DNA from: Candidatus Bathyarchaeota archaeon
GTDB lineage: Archaea > Thermoproteota > Bathyarchaeia > Bathyarchaeales > Bathycorpusculaceae
Assembly (NCBI GenBank): GCA_029881805.1
Contig: JAOULW010000001.1
Location: forward strand, 310,001-374,000
Direction: 5' to 3'
Length of the DNA stretch: 64,000 bases
Program-made: the position numbers and the translations under genes
Shown: one piece after another, positions 26,292-35,495 of the stretch
How the letters are laid out: every line of letters begins with the position of its first letter
Position numbering within the stretch: the first letter of the stretch is position 1
The notes under the pieces: generated by a model
Told to the model about the DNA's origin: nothing
Seen by the model: only the letters and a program-made list of their open reading frames with translations
The model's database searches: none

Positions 26292-27347
26292 TTAAAATAG
26301 GGCGTATGGGTAAGTGTATCCGCTTGGATGCAGTTTGCCCTTGATTGGAATTTCTCGTCCGCACACTGGGCAATGCATGTCCTTTGTTAAATTCCACCGC
26401 GTTATTTCAAAGCTGAAACGCTTAATTAGCAATTCGTTACAGCCAGGACAGTAGGTGTTTTCACTTGGGTGACCGGGCACATTTCCAATATAAACATAGT
26501 TCAAGCCCGTGTCTTTTGCAGCAATGTATGCTTTTTCCATGGTCTCGATGGGCGTGGATGGGGTCGTAGTTAACCGATAATCAGGATGAAAACGTAGCAG
26601 ATGAAAAGGCGTGTCCTTGCCAAGTGAATCCCTTATCCAGGCTGCAAGTCCATTTATTCTCTCAATCGAGTCTCCTATCCTTGGCACGACCAAGTTTGTG
26701 ATTTCTATGTGAATATCGTTTCTTCTCATTTCCTTCAAAGCCTCAAAAATCGGTTCGACTGTGGGAACCGACGAAAAAGTTTTGTAGAAGTCTGGGTCTC
26801 CGCCGCCTTTGAAATCCACTGTTGCTGCATCCAAGTAAGGCGCTATGATATTGACTGCTTCTGGTGTCATATACCCATTCGTCACAAAAGTGTTGAAAAA
26901 TCCCACTTGATGCGCAAGCTTAGCTGTGTCATAAGCGTATTCAAAAAATATTGTTGGTTCAGTATACGTATAGCTTATTCCTTGGCAGGCGTTATCCCTT
27001 GTGGCGTTGACCACCTCCTGTGGAGGGAAATTCCTACCGGCTATTTTTTTCTCCTGACTAATCATCCAGTTATCGCAAAATTGGCAGCGAAAGTTGCAAC
27101 CAACTGTGGCAACGGACATAATCAGCGCTCCTGGATTGAAATGAGAAAGAGGCTTCTTCTCGATAGGGTCTACGCACGCCGAAATCGCCTTGGCATAGAC
27201 AAGAGAATAAAGCGTTCCACCCTCATTCTTTCTCACCAAACAAAAACCTGTTCCACCGTCATTTATTGTGCATCTTCTCCCGCACAAGTTGCATTTGACT
27301 TTATTCTTTTCCAATTTTTCGTAAAGCATAGCCTCATACAATGACAT
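26292..27347 (-). CDS. amrS: AmmeMemoRadiSam-system radical SAM enzyme
   Basis: 351 residues of the AmrS group (COG1180), which in other genomes is encoded with AMMECR1 (AmrA) and MEMO (AmrB) proteins. The N-terminal C-rich piece CNLCGRRCTI precedes the radical SAM motif CNFRCQFCDNW, then YTYTEPTIFFEY and DAATVDFKGG. The C-terminus has a zinc-finger-like pair, CPGCNE and CPVCGR. Neither AmrA nor AmrB is encoded in this window. The system's chemistry is unsettled, so the reaction is not stated. Confidence 0.88.
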   Translation of the reverse strand: MSLYEAMLYEKLEKNKVKCNLCGRRCTINDGGTGFCLVRKNEGGTLYSLVYAKAISACVDPIEKKPLSHFNPGALIMSVATVGCNFRCQFCDNWMISQEKKIAGRNFPPQEVVNATRDNACQGISYTYTEPTIFFEYAYDTAKLAHQVGFFNTFVTNGYMTPEAVNIIAPYLDAATVDFKGGGDPDFYKTFSSVPTVEPIFEALKEMRRNDIHIEITNLVVPRIGDSIERINGLAAWIRDSLGKDTPFHLLRFHPDYRLTTTPSTPIETMEKAYIAAKDTGLNYVYIGNVPGHPSENTYCPGCNELLIKRFSFEITRWNLTKDMHCPVCGREIPIKGKLHPSGYTYPYALF

Positions 27348-27409
27348 TCAATTTTCTCCGTTAACCTTCTAAGCTAAACTTTCGTGTAAACCTTTCCTTT
27401 GTATTTGAT

Positions 27410-28024
27410 TTATCTGTTTGTCGCGGAATCAGCTTCTTTAATTTCAAAAACGAATGGTGGAACAGGAGTTTTTATATCTAGCTCTGTTCCTAGTAAGCCT
27501 TCTAAGAAGCCAGCCCAGATTTCAGATTCACTGATGAATGGCGCTTTTATGAGAATATACTTGTCTTTTATATAAAAGTCGCCGAATCCTTGCACTCTCA
27601 AGCGTTTGAAAACGTCCTGCCATTTTTCCTGATTTTCTGTTTGAATGCCGAGGGTCGTTTCTATAGAGATCTTTATAGCTTCACCTGTTTTTCTTCCAAT
27701 TTTCCGCCTTTCTTCTTTTGGGATGTGCTGAATGAAGATGTTAATAAGCTCTACATTCACGAAGGCTATGCGGCTTATGCCACAATAATACTCGCCTGGG
27801 AAGCGCCAATCATAAATCATCATACTCCGGTAAACATCAAGCATTTTGGAGATGAGGGGTTTGATGCCTGGTTCCTTTCCTTCTCTAATGAGGGAATCAA
27901 TAAATTCCCGTTCTTCCTTCTCTAGTATTATCGTTGTTCTTTTTGCTGAATCGTTGCTCTTTTTCATCATTTCTTCGAGTTTTTTCTCCTTGTCTTCTTG
28001 CATAATTGTTATATCTTTCAGCAT
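27410..28024 (-). CDS. Conserved hypothetical protein
   Basis: 204 residues, no membrane segment. After a charged start (EDKEKKLEEMMKK), a short segment TTIILEKEEREFIDSLI resembles the N-terminal arm of ribbon-helix-helix regulators. The middle and end, with FVNVELINIFIQHI and GFGDFYIKDKYILI, look like an alpha/beta ligand-binding domain. The ATG at 28024 is the longest start; an ATG at 28003 is equally possible. No family with known function is recognised; a regulator is my best guess. Confidence 0.6.
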   Translation of the reverse strand: MLKDITIMQEDKEKKLEEMMKKSNDSAKRTTIILEKEEREFIDSLIREGKEPGIKPLISKMLDVYRSMMIYDWRFPGEYYCGISRIAFVNVELINIFIQHIPKEERRKIGRKTGEAIKISIETTLGIQTENQEKWQDVFKRLRVQGFGDFYIKDKYILIKAPFISESEIWAGFLEGLLGTELDIKTPVPPFVFEIKEADSATNR

Positions 28025-28090
28025 ATCTTATATGCTTTGCTGACTTGCCCTTCACAACCGAACATTTTTTACACAGCTATGAGCAATTAA

Positions 28091-28152
28091 TATTTGCCGA
28101 TGAAGAATTTGCTTATCTGAAAAGATGATGCACCCTGGGGTATCTGAGGCGC
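28091..28152 (+). ncRNA. Candidate C/D box sRNA
   Basis: An intergenic element with the order and spacing of an archaeal C/D guide RNA: box C-like CCGATGA (28097-28103), 13-nt guide, box D' CTGA (28117-28120), 4-nt spacer, box C'-like ATGATGC (28125-28131), 12-nt guide (28132-28143) and box D CTGA (28144-28147). A TGCC/GGCG pair could close the ends. Each C-type box has one departure from RUGAUGA. The guides have no target that I could identify. A CTGGGG/CCCCAG hairpin followed by six Ts overlaps its 3' end and may be the terminator. Confidence 0.45.
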
Positions 28153-28170
28153 AAATCCCCAGTTTTTTGC

Positions 28171-28419
28171 CTAAGAAATGACTTTGTTCCTAATCAGATA
28201 CCATATAAGCACTAAACCAGCTACGAAAAGAACAAATCCAGAAAACATCGAGATTACATAGTTTATTTCAAGGATTCTTATGCTTACATAAACTATGTAG
28301 GTAGGTCCGACAAAGGTCAAAAAAGCTGCTAATATCACAAAAAATGTCTTCCAGTATCTTGAGCTAAGACGTAATCTACCAGGGATTTTATCTTTGCTTT
28401 CCTGTTTTTCCTCCGTCAT
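28171..28419 (-). CDS. Small two-TM membrane protein
   Basis: 82 residues with a charged N-terminus (EEKQESKDKIPGR) and two membrane segments (about 25-47 and 53-75), which leaves both ends in the cytoplasm. No known family is recognised. It is upstream of a candidate guide RNA on the other strand and downstream of a PAC2 gene, with no obvious functional link. Confidence 0.6.
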   Translation of the reverse strand: MTEEKQESKDKIPGRLRLSSRYWKTFFVILAAFLTFVGPTYIVYVSIRILEINYVISMFSGFVLFVAGLVLIWYLIRNKVIS

Positions 28420-28461
28420 AAGTTCACGGCCTAGTGACTTTTTCTAGTAATTTGTTTTCTC

Positions 28462-29106
28462 TTATAACCCTTCCTTTACCTCATTGCCCAGAGCCTTCAT
28501 TAGAAACTTGAAAACGGAAAAGCCAGCACCACGGTCTGCTCTAAAACCTGTTGTTGCTCCTAGCAAGCATATGCCTTCCAAGTTGTGCTCTTTTGCGAAC
28601 CCCAGCATAAGACCCGTAGCTCCTGCGATTCTTCCCTTACTGTATATTACTGCACCTTTCTCCATGAACTCTAGGGCAAGTCTGGTTGAAGTGGCAGCCA
28701 CATACACTTGTGTTTTCTCCTCTGTGATCGGCACTCCGCCCATTGTCACGATCAAGCTGCAACCTTGTTTTTCGACAAACTCCAGTGTTTCGCTGCAAAG
28801 CTTATAATGGGCGATGACGTCCTCAAAAGAAGGCTGTGCATCTCCGGTCATTATTATGAAGTCATTTTTATCCATAGGTGCTGCATAGAATTCATATCGG
28901 GGCAAGTGGCAGATTCCTTTTGAATTAACTGAAACATAATCAGGAAAAGACGGCGAATACAACTCTGCAAAAGGTTTCGCCCCACAGAACTTTATCAAAA
29001 GATGAGCCGCAATCTTTCCGACATTGCCGAAGCCTGGAAGCCCCTGAACAAATATAGGATCTTTAAGCACCGGATTGAGTATCTGACGAAGGTACGATTT
29101 GTCCAT
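28462..29106 (-). CDS. PAC2-family protein (proteasome-assembly-chaperone-like)
   Basis: 214 residues with the PAC2 fold: FVQGLPGFGNVGKIAAHLLI, then the FIIMTGDAQPS strand, LIVTMGGVP and ATGLMLGFA. Eukaryotic PAC2 domains chaperone proteasome alpha-ring assembly; archaeal members (PbaB/PbaA type) have related or unknown roles. No proteasome gene is in this window, but a Cdc48 unfoldase is. The family call is good; the partner is not known. Confidence 0.85.
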   Translation of the reverse strand: MDKSYLRQILNPVLKDPIFVQGLPGFGNVGKIAAHLLIKFCGAKPFAELYSPSFPDYVSVNSKGICHLPRYEFYAAPMDKNDFIIMTGDAQPSFEDVIAHYKLCSETLEFVEKQGCSLIVTMGGVPITEEKTQVYVAATSTRLALEFMEKGAVIYSKGRIAGATGLMLGFAKEHNLEGICLLGATTGFRADRGAGFSVFKFLMKALGNEVKEGL

Positions 29107-29248
29107 TCAATCTGACTCCAAACCTACAAATTACAATGCTCTCTAAAATGCTTTTGCCGTTGTTTATTTGAAAAAATCAGCCACTAATATTGAAATAGTA
29201 GTTTGCTAGTAAAAGATTTAAGAAAGCATTCGTTCAGCATAAAGGATC

Positions 29249-29324
29249 AGCGGGGTGGGGTAGCCAGGATTAACCCGCTGGGCTCATAACCCAGAGATCG
29301 GTTGTTCAAATCAACCCCCCGCTA
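29249..29324 (+). tRNA. Initiator tRNA-Met (CAU)
   Basis: A full cloverleaf: acceptor AGCGGGG pairs with CCCCGCT, the anticodon stem/loop is CTGGG-CTCATAA-CCCAG with CAT at 29285-29287, and the T arm is GGTTG-TTCAAAT-CAACC. The A1-U72 pair and the three G-C pairs next to the anticodon loop are hallmarks of the initiator. The discriminator is A; CCA is not encoded. No intron. Confidence 0.93.
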
Positions 29325-29521
29325 CTATACCTTCGTGTATAAATAATCCGTATTTCCAATTTATTCACATCATTATTGTACATTTAGCAAGAGTCTAAAG
29401 GAGGAAAGGGAAAGACGAAGCTAGGTTTCTGAGTGTAAGAAGCTGTTTTTCCTGATAGAGGATTTTTCCACAAGATTAAAATGGCTGCAAGAATAATAGA
29501 AGTTTTTTGAGAGGATGTCTT

Positions 29522-31027
29522 ATGAAAGTAAAAATCTCATTGTTAGTGCTTCTCTTCGCATCTGCGCTAGTAGTTACGATGGTACCAATGCAGTCAGCAA
29601 GATCGACAGAACCAGAGGCATTAGAAATTGCAGGAACATGGGATGTGAAAAGTGTCCCATGGTATGGAGTCTCTCCCGTGCAATGTATACTATATGAAGA
29701 TGCTGGTCCACCTGAAATTGTAGGCGATATCGCATACAATCTAGATATGATTGACGTGGAAAACGTGGGTGAAACTGGTGAGGACATCTATGTTGCAGTG
29801 CTTGACACTGGTTTGATGTATAACTGGATGAACTATCTTCCAGTAGAAAGAATTCGCACGGACCTAGGCAAAGGCTTCAGCTATAATACTATTTACTGGG
29901 ATGAAGAATACCAAGACTTCTTCCTAGATGACTTCTACGACACAAGAGGCTTCATCACAGAGCTTGGACAACCATGGAATGACTATGGAGCTCCATATGG
30001 CGATGGTCATGGTACCCATGTTACAAGTATAATAACTGGCTACAACTACGTGAGTACATACTGGGGACAAGAATTCTGGGTAGGAGGAGTGGCTCCAAAT
30101 GTCTATATAATACCAGTGTTGGTGCTCGATACATGGATTGGATACGTTCCACCAGGCCAGACGGTCGATCCAGGGTACTATTTGGTGGGTGGCGGTTCCT
30201 ACGAGATGGTTGCTGCAGGTATTCGCTACTGTGCTGACTTGGCCAAGCAATTAGACATAAAAATAGTTATCAGCATGAGTCTTGGAGGTCGAAGCCTTGG
30301 GAAAGTGGAAAAGAGGGCAATTGACTACGCTATTAGAAACGGCTGCATAGTAGTTGCTGCTGCAGGTAACGAAGGACAGGAACAGATAACCTATCCTGGA
30401 GCTTACTCTCCAGTCATATGTGTCGCTTCAGGCGGTTGGACTTTAGAGAACATTGGCACAGGTTCTTCACCCCACTCTCCACCATATAGATGGTGGCTAA
30501 GCGACGTTCCTGAAAACTTCTACACACTAGATGAAAACGGTAACGAATTCCAACTCTTTGTAAATGATTTCAGTGGACGACCAAATCCTGAACTTGGACA
30601 AAGCTGGTGCGACCTTGATGTTTGTGGCCCGGGCTCTTGGATAGTAGGTCCATACAGTCCCTATGGATCTTTAATTGGAGGCGGTGCGTACTTTGGATAC
30701 TATTACGTGGGCGGTACAAGCCAAGCTACACCTCATGTCTCTGGAATAGCTTCCTTGGTGTTACAGAAATACCCTGATCTTGTTCAATGGCAAATGCAAA
30801 TGATCCTTAAAATAGCAGGGATTGCAAATAAAATGACAAAAGGATACAAAGATGGATCCGCAATTGTCTACGCATGGCAAGATGGCTTTTACGATTACGA
30901 AGAATTCACTTGGACGGCATGGGACTACGGTACAGGATTCCTACAAGCCGACGCTGCTCTCTGCACAGCATTTCTTTTCAAACTGACTATGAACCGCTGT
31001 AGTTTCTATAGTCTTTACATGCATTAA
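29522..31027 (+). CDS. Secreted subtilisin-like serine peptidase (S8)
   Basis: A 501-residue exported protease. A signal peptide (about 1-27) precedes a propeptide-free start to the catalytic domain. The triad is visible: Asp in YVAVLDTGL, His in GHGTHVTS and Ser in GGTSQATPHVSG; the oxyanion Asn is in AAAGNEGQ. A long insertion rich in Tyr/Trp lies between the Asp and His blocks. GAGGAT is placed before the ATG at 29522, so the upstream TTG is not used. The C-terminus ends soon after the Ser domain without an anchor, so the enzyme is probably released. A T8 run at about 31056 may end the transcript. Confidence 0.92.
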   Translation: MKVKISLLVLLFASALVVTMVPMQSARSTEPEALEIAGTWDVKSVPWYGVSPVQCILYEDAGPPEIVGDIAYNLDMIDVENVGETGEDIYVAVLDTGLMYNWMNYLPVERIRTDLGKGFSYNTIYWDEEYQDFFLDDFYDTRGFITELGQPWNDYGAPYGDGHGTHVTSIITGYNYVSTYWGQEFWVGGVAPNVYIIPVLVLDTWIGYVPPGQTVDPGYYLVGGGSYEMVAAGIRYCADLAKQLDIKIVISMSLGGRSLGKVEKRAIDYAIRNGCIVVAAAGNEGQEQITYPGAYSPVICVASGGWTLENIGTGSSPHSPPYRWWLSDVPENFYTLDENGNEFQLFVNDFSGRPNPELGQSWCDLDVCGPGSWIVGPYSPYGSLIGGGAYFGYYYVGGTSQATPHVSGIASLVLQKYPDLVQWQMQMILKIAGIANKMTKGYKDGSAIVYAWQDGFYDYEEFTWTAWDYGTGFLQADAALCTAFLFKLTMNRCSFYSLYMH

Positions 31028-31175
31028 TACTGGAGAGAATCCGAATCTTACAATCCTCTTTTTTTTATGAACATCAATGTAAATGTTTAAACTGCCCTTA
31101 TGTTCTTGACTCGAGCATTTGTGTAATTTCTACAATTTTGATTCTCAACAGTCATTCATAAAAAAGTGATGAGAT

Positions 31176-31409
31176 CTATAGGTTTCTTAGTACTTCGCTG
31201 AAGGAAAGCCCTTTAAGGTTGACGCACTCACGGCTGATTGCTTCTCCGTTTATAGTTAGATTTTCGGCTTCGATAAAAGACTTCCAAAGTTTTTCCTCTA
31301 CGATTTTTTGTCGGAGCTTCTGCCTAACGTCCCTGATCAATTTGATCTTCTCGGCATCTGTCATCTTCAGTAAGTCAATCTTTTTTTGTTTCTTGTTTTT
31401 TTTGCGCAT
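31176..31409 (-). CDS. Small charged hypothetical protein
   Basis: 77 residues, very basic at the N-terminus (MRKKNKKQKKIDLL), mostly helical, with SRECVNLKGLSFSEVL near the end. The reading frame and start ATG are ordinary, but there is no recognised family and no strong ribosome-binding site. It lies convergent with the subtilase and divergent from the SPASM gene. It could be a short RNA- or ribosome-binding protein, or a spurious frame. Confidence 0.45.
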   Translation of the reverse strand: MRKKNKKQKKIDLLKMTDAEKIKLIRDVRQKLRQKIVEEKLWKSFIEAENLTINGEAISRECVNLKGLSFSEVLRNL

Positions 31410-31556
31410 TTTGGTTGCCTCTCAGGATATGATTTCGCATGTCTTAATAAATCAGTTCTTTCAAAGGTTGATATGTGTCAAGAAGCGATACATAGACGTA
31501 ATTCTTCATCTGCCGCGAAAAATTATAATAACTAATATTTGGCATGCATAGATTGT

Positions 31557-33104
31557 ATGAGTGACTCAGACATGCTGATTGACCAAGTCGAGAATGCGTT
31601 GTTTTCAGTCACCGTCAATCCTTTACTTAAATCGCTAATCAGCCTTTTTGACAAAGAATGCTCAGAAGATGGAAGCTTGCTCCTAAACTCTCTGAAAGAC
31701 TTCCTAGGCGCTCCAGTTTTCTTATGTCCCACATGTCAACACATAAGCAGTAAAATTGCCAAACCCTTCTACGAGCTTGGAAGCCGCTTTTTGCATATAG
31801 ACAAAAAATTCATGAACAATCAGTTCTTGAACGACCAGTACGGCGAATCTTGGCTCAGAGGCTTTGGCCTGATGATGAAGGGTATAGAAAAATATGGTGT
31901 ACGAATACCATTTGTCCCCGCAGGACCTTTTGAAATTGTTTGGAATATTACTTATCAATGCAATCTGCGATGCAAACATTGCTATGAGAATGCAGGCAGC
32001 GGGAAACGTTCAGAACTATCTACAGATGAGGCAAAACAGGTTTTGGACACTCTCTCTAGGATAGCAGGCGTAGGATTGCCAGCGCTTTCTTTTAGTGGAG
32101 GTGAGCCTCTCGTAAGAAAGGACTTCTTTGAACTCGCCGCATATGCCAAGAAACGCATAGGTTACGTGAGCATAGCCTCTAATGGAACGGTAATCACCCG
32201 AGACAATGCAAGAAGAATCAAAGATGTTGGAATTGATTATGTGGAGATAAGTGTCGACGGGGCGACACCCCAAGTTCATGATGAATTTAGGGGTATAACT
32301 AACGCATTCGAAAGGGCAATGAAAGGAGTCACGAATTGCTTGGAAGAGGGCATAGACACATGTATTGCAACTGTCTTGCACAGAGACAACCTGTTTGAAC
32401 TCGACAGACTGATAGACTTATCAAAGCAATTAGGAGTAAGGTTCATGCATTTCAATTTCATCCCAACTGGAAGAGCAAAAGCTTACGTCGAGTTGGACTT
32501 AACCCCAGATGAGAGGCTTCATGTGCTAGAAACCATTGGAAAAGAGATAATTGAATTATATCTAGAAGCGAAAGAGAAGGAAATTAAACGTGGGGCGTCA
32601 GATCTAAAGGTTGACCGGTTTCTCAGCACATGCCCCCAATATGCAAGCGTGACCAAAGAACTTTCACAGAGACATGGCGAAAAATTCATGGTTGAAGCAC
32701 ATTATGCGGCAAAAAAGGGTATCGAGAGCGTCGCAAACTTTCTGGGCGGATGCGGAGCCGGACGTTTGTATTGTTGCCTTGAACCCAACGGTGATGTAAA
32801 ACCATGTGTCTTCTTCCCAACGAGCGAGGACACAGTTTTAGGCAATGTGCTGAAGGACAGCTTCGAAGAAATATGGAATAACGATCCACTTTTGTGGAAA
32901 CTTCGCATAAGAGAAAACCTAGAAAATTATATTGTTAACGGAAAAAGAGTGGGCTGCGGAGAATGCTCCGATAAATACATATGTGGAGGATGCCGGGCAA
33001 GAGCCTACGGCTACTTCAATGGGAAGGTGACTAAACCAGACATAGGGTGCATCCACAACAAACCAATCTGGGAAAAAATCGCCATAAACGAAAAAGGTAG
33101 TTGA
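31557..33104 (+). CDS. Radical SAM/SPASM-domain enzyme
   Basis: About 515 residues. The radical SAM motif is CNLRCKHCYEN; then SFSGGEPLVRKDF, IASNGTV and EISVDGATPQVHDEFRG follow, as in AhbD/NirJ and peptide-modifying SPASM enzymes. The C-terminal SPASM region has Cys at GGCGAGRLYCCLEPNGDVKPCVF and ends CGECSDKYICGGCRARA, enough for two extra 4Fe-4S clusters. An unusual ~125-residue N-terminal domain has a CPTC pair. No peptide precursor or heme gene is adjacent. A TATA-like aattataata lies about 30 bases before the ATG at 31557, which favours this start over the TTG at 31539. Confidence 0.88.
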   Translation: MSDSDMLIDQVENALFSVTVNPLLKSLISLFDKECSEDGSLLLNSLKDFLGAPVFLCPTCQHISSKIAKPFYELGSRFLHIDKKFMNNQFLNDQYGESWLRGFGLMMKGIEKYGVRIPFVPAGPFEIVWNITYQCNLRCKHCYENAGSGKRSELSTDEAKQVLDTLSRIAGVGLPALSFSGGEPLVRKDFFELAAYAKKRIGYVSIASNGTVITRDNARRIKDVGIDYVEISVDGATPQVHDEFRGITNAFERAMKGVTNCLEEGIDTCIATVLHRDNLFELDRLIDLSKQLGVRFMHFNFIPTGRAKAYVELDLTPDERLHVLETIGKEIIELYLEAKEKEIKRGASDLKVDRFLSTCPQYASVTKELSQRHGEKFMVEAHYAAKKGIESVANFLGGCGAGRLYCCLEPNGDVKPCVFFPTSEDTVLGNVLKDSFEEIWNNDPLLWKLRIRENLENYIVNGKRVGCGECSDKYICGGCRARAYGYFNGKVTKPDIGCIHNKPIWEKIAINEKGS

Positions 33105-33130
33105 AAGGCAGACTTTTCTTCCTAAAGCTC

Positions 33131-33328
33131 TTAAGCTCTTCCTTTCTCTTCCTTCCCGAAGTATTTTGTCCATTTAAGCTTTCGAGAATCTCTTCTGAAC
33201 TCTAAAGAACTTCTTCTGCATTTGCTTGAACAGAACCATAATACTGAGCCATCGTTCTTGACGTACATCATGCCTGTGCCAGCCAGAAATTCGTTGCCGC
33301 AAAATGAACATTTTCTAGCTCTGGGCAA
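33131..33328 (-). CDS. rpl24e: Ribosomal protein L24e
   Basis: 65-residue zinc-binding large-subunit protein. Two cysteine pairs, CSFCGNEF and CSSKCRRSS, flank the strand [11 protein letters not shown], as in L24e. It is the last gene of the conserved L7Ae-S28e-L24e operon, 32 bases after S28e. Confidence 0.95.
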   Translation of the reverse strand: MPRARKCSFCGNEFLAGTGMMYVKNDGSVLWFCSSKCRRSSLEFRRDSRKLKWTKYFGKEEKGRA

Positions 33329-33360
33329 AGGTAATCCCTCAAATTACTTCTAGTCCCTTG

Positions 33361-33594
33361 CTATCTGGTAATCTTCCTTGCTTCTCTTTCAGTCTCTCTG
33401 AGCATCAAGATGTCCTGAACTCGGATTGGTCCCTTAACATTACGTGTTATTATCCGTCCTTTATCCTTTCCCTCTAAAATACGCACCCTAACTTGTGCAA
33501 TCTCGCCAGTTACACCAGTGCGTCCAATAACTTGAATTACTTCTGCAGGGATAAGTTCTTCTTCTGCGGTCGTTTTTTCTTCCTTGCTCATCAT
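33361..33594 (-). CDS. rps28e: Ribosomal protein S28e
   Basis: 77 residues. The OB-fold block [23 protein letters not shown] and the [11 protein letters not shown]-type end (here [12 protein letters not shown]) are diagnostic for this small-subunit protein near the mRNA exit. The first ATG overlaps the L7Ae stop by four bases (ATGA); a second ATG follows immediately. It is part of the operon with L7Ae and L24e. Confidence 0.95.
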   Translation of the reverse strand: MMSKEEKTTAEEELIPAEVIQVIGRTGVTGEIAQVRVRILEGKDKGRIITRNVKGPIRVQDILMLRETEREARKITR

Positions 33595-33971
33595 TTTGCT
33601 CCTCTTTTAATCTGCTCGATTCTTGAAACTATTTCCTTCACTAACCCTACAGCATTTCCTTCCTTAACAATGCATGCGGCAGCAGCAGAAACGTCGATGC
33701 CTAAGGAGTTGCCAATCTTCTCCTTGCCTGGCACAAATATGTATGGTATCTTTCTTTCTTCGCAGAGTAGTGGAAGATGAGCCACGACCTCTGGTGGGTC
33801 AACATCCTCAGCTATTATCACTAGTTTTGCTTGAGCTCTTTCGATAGCTTTTGTTGTTTCATTTGTGCCTTTTCTAACCATGCCTGTTTTTGCCGCTACT
33901 TGTAGGGCTTCATAGGCCGCATCTGCGATCTCTTTAGGGACTTCATATTTTACGTAGAATGGTCTGGACAT
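33591..33971 (-). CDS. rpl7ae: Ribosomal protein L7Ae
   Basis: Kink-turn-binding protein of the large subunit, also the core protein of C/D and H/ACA RNPs and RNase P in archaea. Visible are [34 protein letters not shown] and [11 protein letters not shown], with the RNA-contacting GTNE. The frame is open to a GTG at 33980, but GGTGAGG suits the ATG at 33971 ([10 protein letters not shown]). It heads the L7Ae-S28e-L24e operon and is divergent from Gar1, another RNP protein. Confidence 0.96.
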   Translation of the reverse strand: MSRPFYVKYEVPKEIADAAYEALQVAAKTGMVRKGTNETTKAIERAQAKLVIIAEDVDPPEVVAHLPLLCEERKIPYIFVPGKEKIGNSLGIDVSAAAACIVKEGNAVGLVKEIVSRIEQIKRGAK

Positions 33972-34075
33972 AAGCCTCACCCTTCAAATGCACAGTCTTA
34001 TCGACATTTCTTGTTTATGAATGTTTCGACTAAAATTACACGAAGACGCTTCATTCGCAAACTAAAGCAGAAAAG

Positions 34076-34084
34076 TTTAAATAA
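34076..34084 (+). promoter_or_regulatory. TATA-like box for gar1-tfb
   Basis: The sequence tttaaataa is centred about 23 bases before the gar1 ATG, with no ribosome-binding site between. The gar1-tfb mRNA is thus probably leaderless. Confidence 0.5.
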
Positions 34085-34102
34085 AATGCTTCATTTGAAC
34101 CA

Positions 34103-34384
34103 ATGCACTTTTCGCGAGGGGAATTCAAAAATTTGCGGAGACTAGGCCGAATCCTTCACGTAACTCCAAGCAAGAATTTCGTAATAAACATCGAAAATCT
34201 CCCGAGAATTGGTGAAATAGTCGTTGATGAAGATTTAAGAACTGTCGGAAAGATTTCTGACATATTTGGCCCAGTAGATTCACCCTATGCAACGGTGAAA
34301 CCCACAATCCGAGAACTCCAGAAACTGGTGCATAAGATGCTATATGTGGCCCCCTCAAGAGGAGAGAGGAGAAAATCTGAATGA
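34103..34384 (+). CDS. gar1: H/ACA RNP protein Gar1
   Basis: 93 residues with the Gar1/Naf1 beta-barrel: [44 protein letters not shown] and a short tail. The FGPVDSPY motif is diagnostic. The protein regulates substrate RNA turnover by the Cbf5 pseudouridine synthase in H/ACA particles. Its stop overlaps the TFB start by four bases (ATGA), a conserved archaeal pair. Confidence 0.92.
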   Translation: MHFSRGEFKNLRRLGRILHVTPSKNFVINIENLPRIGEIVVDEDLRTVGKISDIFGPVDSPYATVKPTIRELQKLVHKMLYVAPSRGERRKSE

Positions 34385-35355
34385 GCGATGATGAAGAAGG
34401 GCGCGAAGGTTCCGATCCTGCATTGTCAACTCAGCACATTGAATCTGTGAGGGTTCAATGTTGCCCAGAATGTGGCAGTACAAGAATTATGCGCGATTAT
34501 GAATCCGCGGAGATAGTTTGCATGGACTGTGGCATTGTTGTAGCATCCAAAATCGCTGATAGAGGACCGGAGTGGAGAGCTTTCGATGACGAACAAAGAG
34601 CAAAACGCACAAGAGTCGGTGCCCCACTCACTTATACAATTCACGATAAAGGCCTATCGACAATGATTGATTGGCATGACAGAGACATTTATGGAAAAAG
34701 CCTGTCACCAGGGCAGAAGGCACAAGTCTATCGACTTAGGAAATGGCAACGCCGAATAAGAGTTTCAGACGCAACAGAACGTAATCTTGCCTTTGCACTA
34801 TCTGAGATTACAAAGATTGCTAATAACCTAAATCTTCCCAAAAATATTCTTGAAACAGCCTCAGTGATCTATCGTAAAGCCGTAAAGGAACGCCTAATCC
34901 GCGGTAGATCAATTCAAGGCGTAACTGCCGCAGCAATTTACCTAGCGTGTAGACAATGCAGATTAGCCAGAACATTGGAGGAGATAGCTCAATCGTCGAG
35001 TGTAAACAAGAAAGAAGTTGGGCGCAGTTATCGCTTTCTCATTAAAGAACTCAACTACTTTGTCCCGCCTCTCAAGCCAAGCCAGTACATAACAAAGTTT
35101 TCAAACCAGTTAACAATGCAGGGAAAGGTTGAAGAAATCGCCCATAAAATTTTGGCGGCAGCAAAAGAACTCAAACTTACCTCAGGTCGTGGCCCAACCG
35201 GCATTGCAGCCGCGGCAAGTTACATAGCTTCTGTTTTGACTGGTGAAAGGAAGACTCAAAGGGAAATAGCGGAAATAGCACAAGTGACCGAAGTTACCAT
35301 TCGAAACCGTTACAAAGAGCTTGTCGAACGATTAATGTTCTCAATAACTGTTTAA
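34381..35355 (+). CDS. tfb: Transcription initiation factor TFB
   Basis: Archaeal TFIIB homologue that binds the BRE-TATA-TBP complex and brings in RNA polymerase. The N-terminal zinc ribbon reads CPECGST and CMDCGIV, followed by the B-finger/reader region ([12 protein letters not shown]). Two cyclin repeats follow ([15 protein letters not shown] and the second from [13 protein letters not shown]). 324 residues. A T-run right after the stop (35360-35375) is a likely terminator. Confidence 0.97.
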   Translation: MSDDEEGREGSDPALSTQHIESVRVQCCPECGSTRIMRDYESAEIVCMDCGIVVASKIADRGPEWRAFDDEQRAKRTRVGAPLTYTIHDKGLSTMIDWHDRDIYGKSLSPGQKAQVYRLRKWQRRIRVSDATERNLAFALSEITKIANNLNLPKNILETASVIYRKAVKERLIRGRSIQGVTAAAIYLACRQCRLARTLEEIAQSSSVNKKEVGRSYRFLIKELNYFVPPLKPSQYITKFSNQLTMQGKVEEIAHKILAAAKELKLTSGRGPTGIAAAASYIASVLTGERKTQREIAEIAQVTEVTIRNRYKELVERLMFSITV

Positions 35356-35495
35356 CCCCTTTCCTTTTTTTATCTTTGCTCCCATTAAGCAATTCATTTT
35401 TAAGTATTTTACGCGATTATTTGTGGTACTAGCGAGCGTGCGGGAGACATTATGAAAGATATCTGATAACTAGTAATAGTCGAGAGTAGCCTTGG

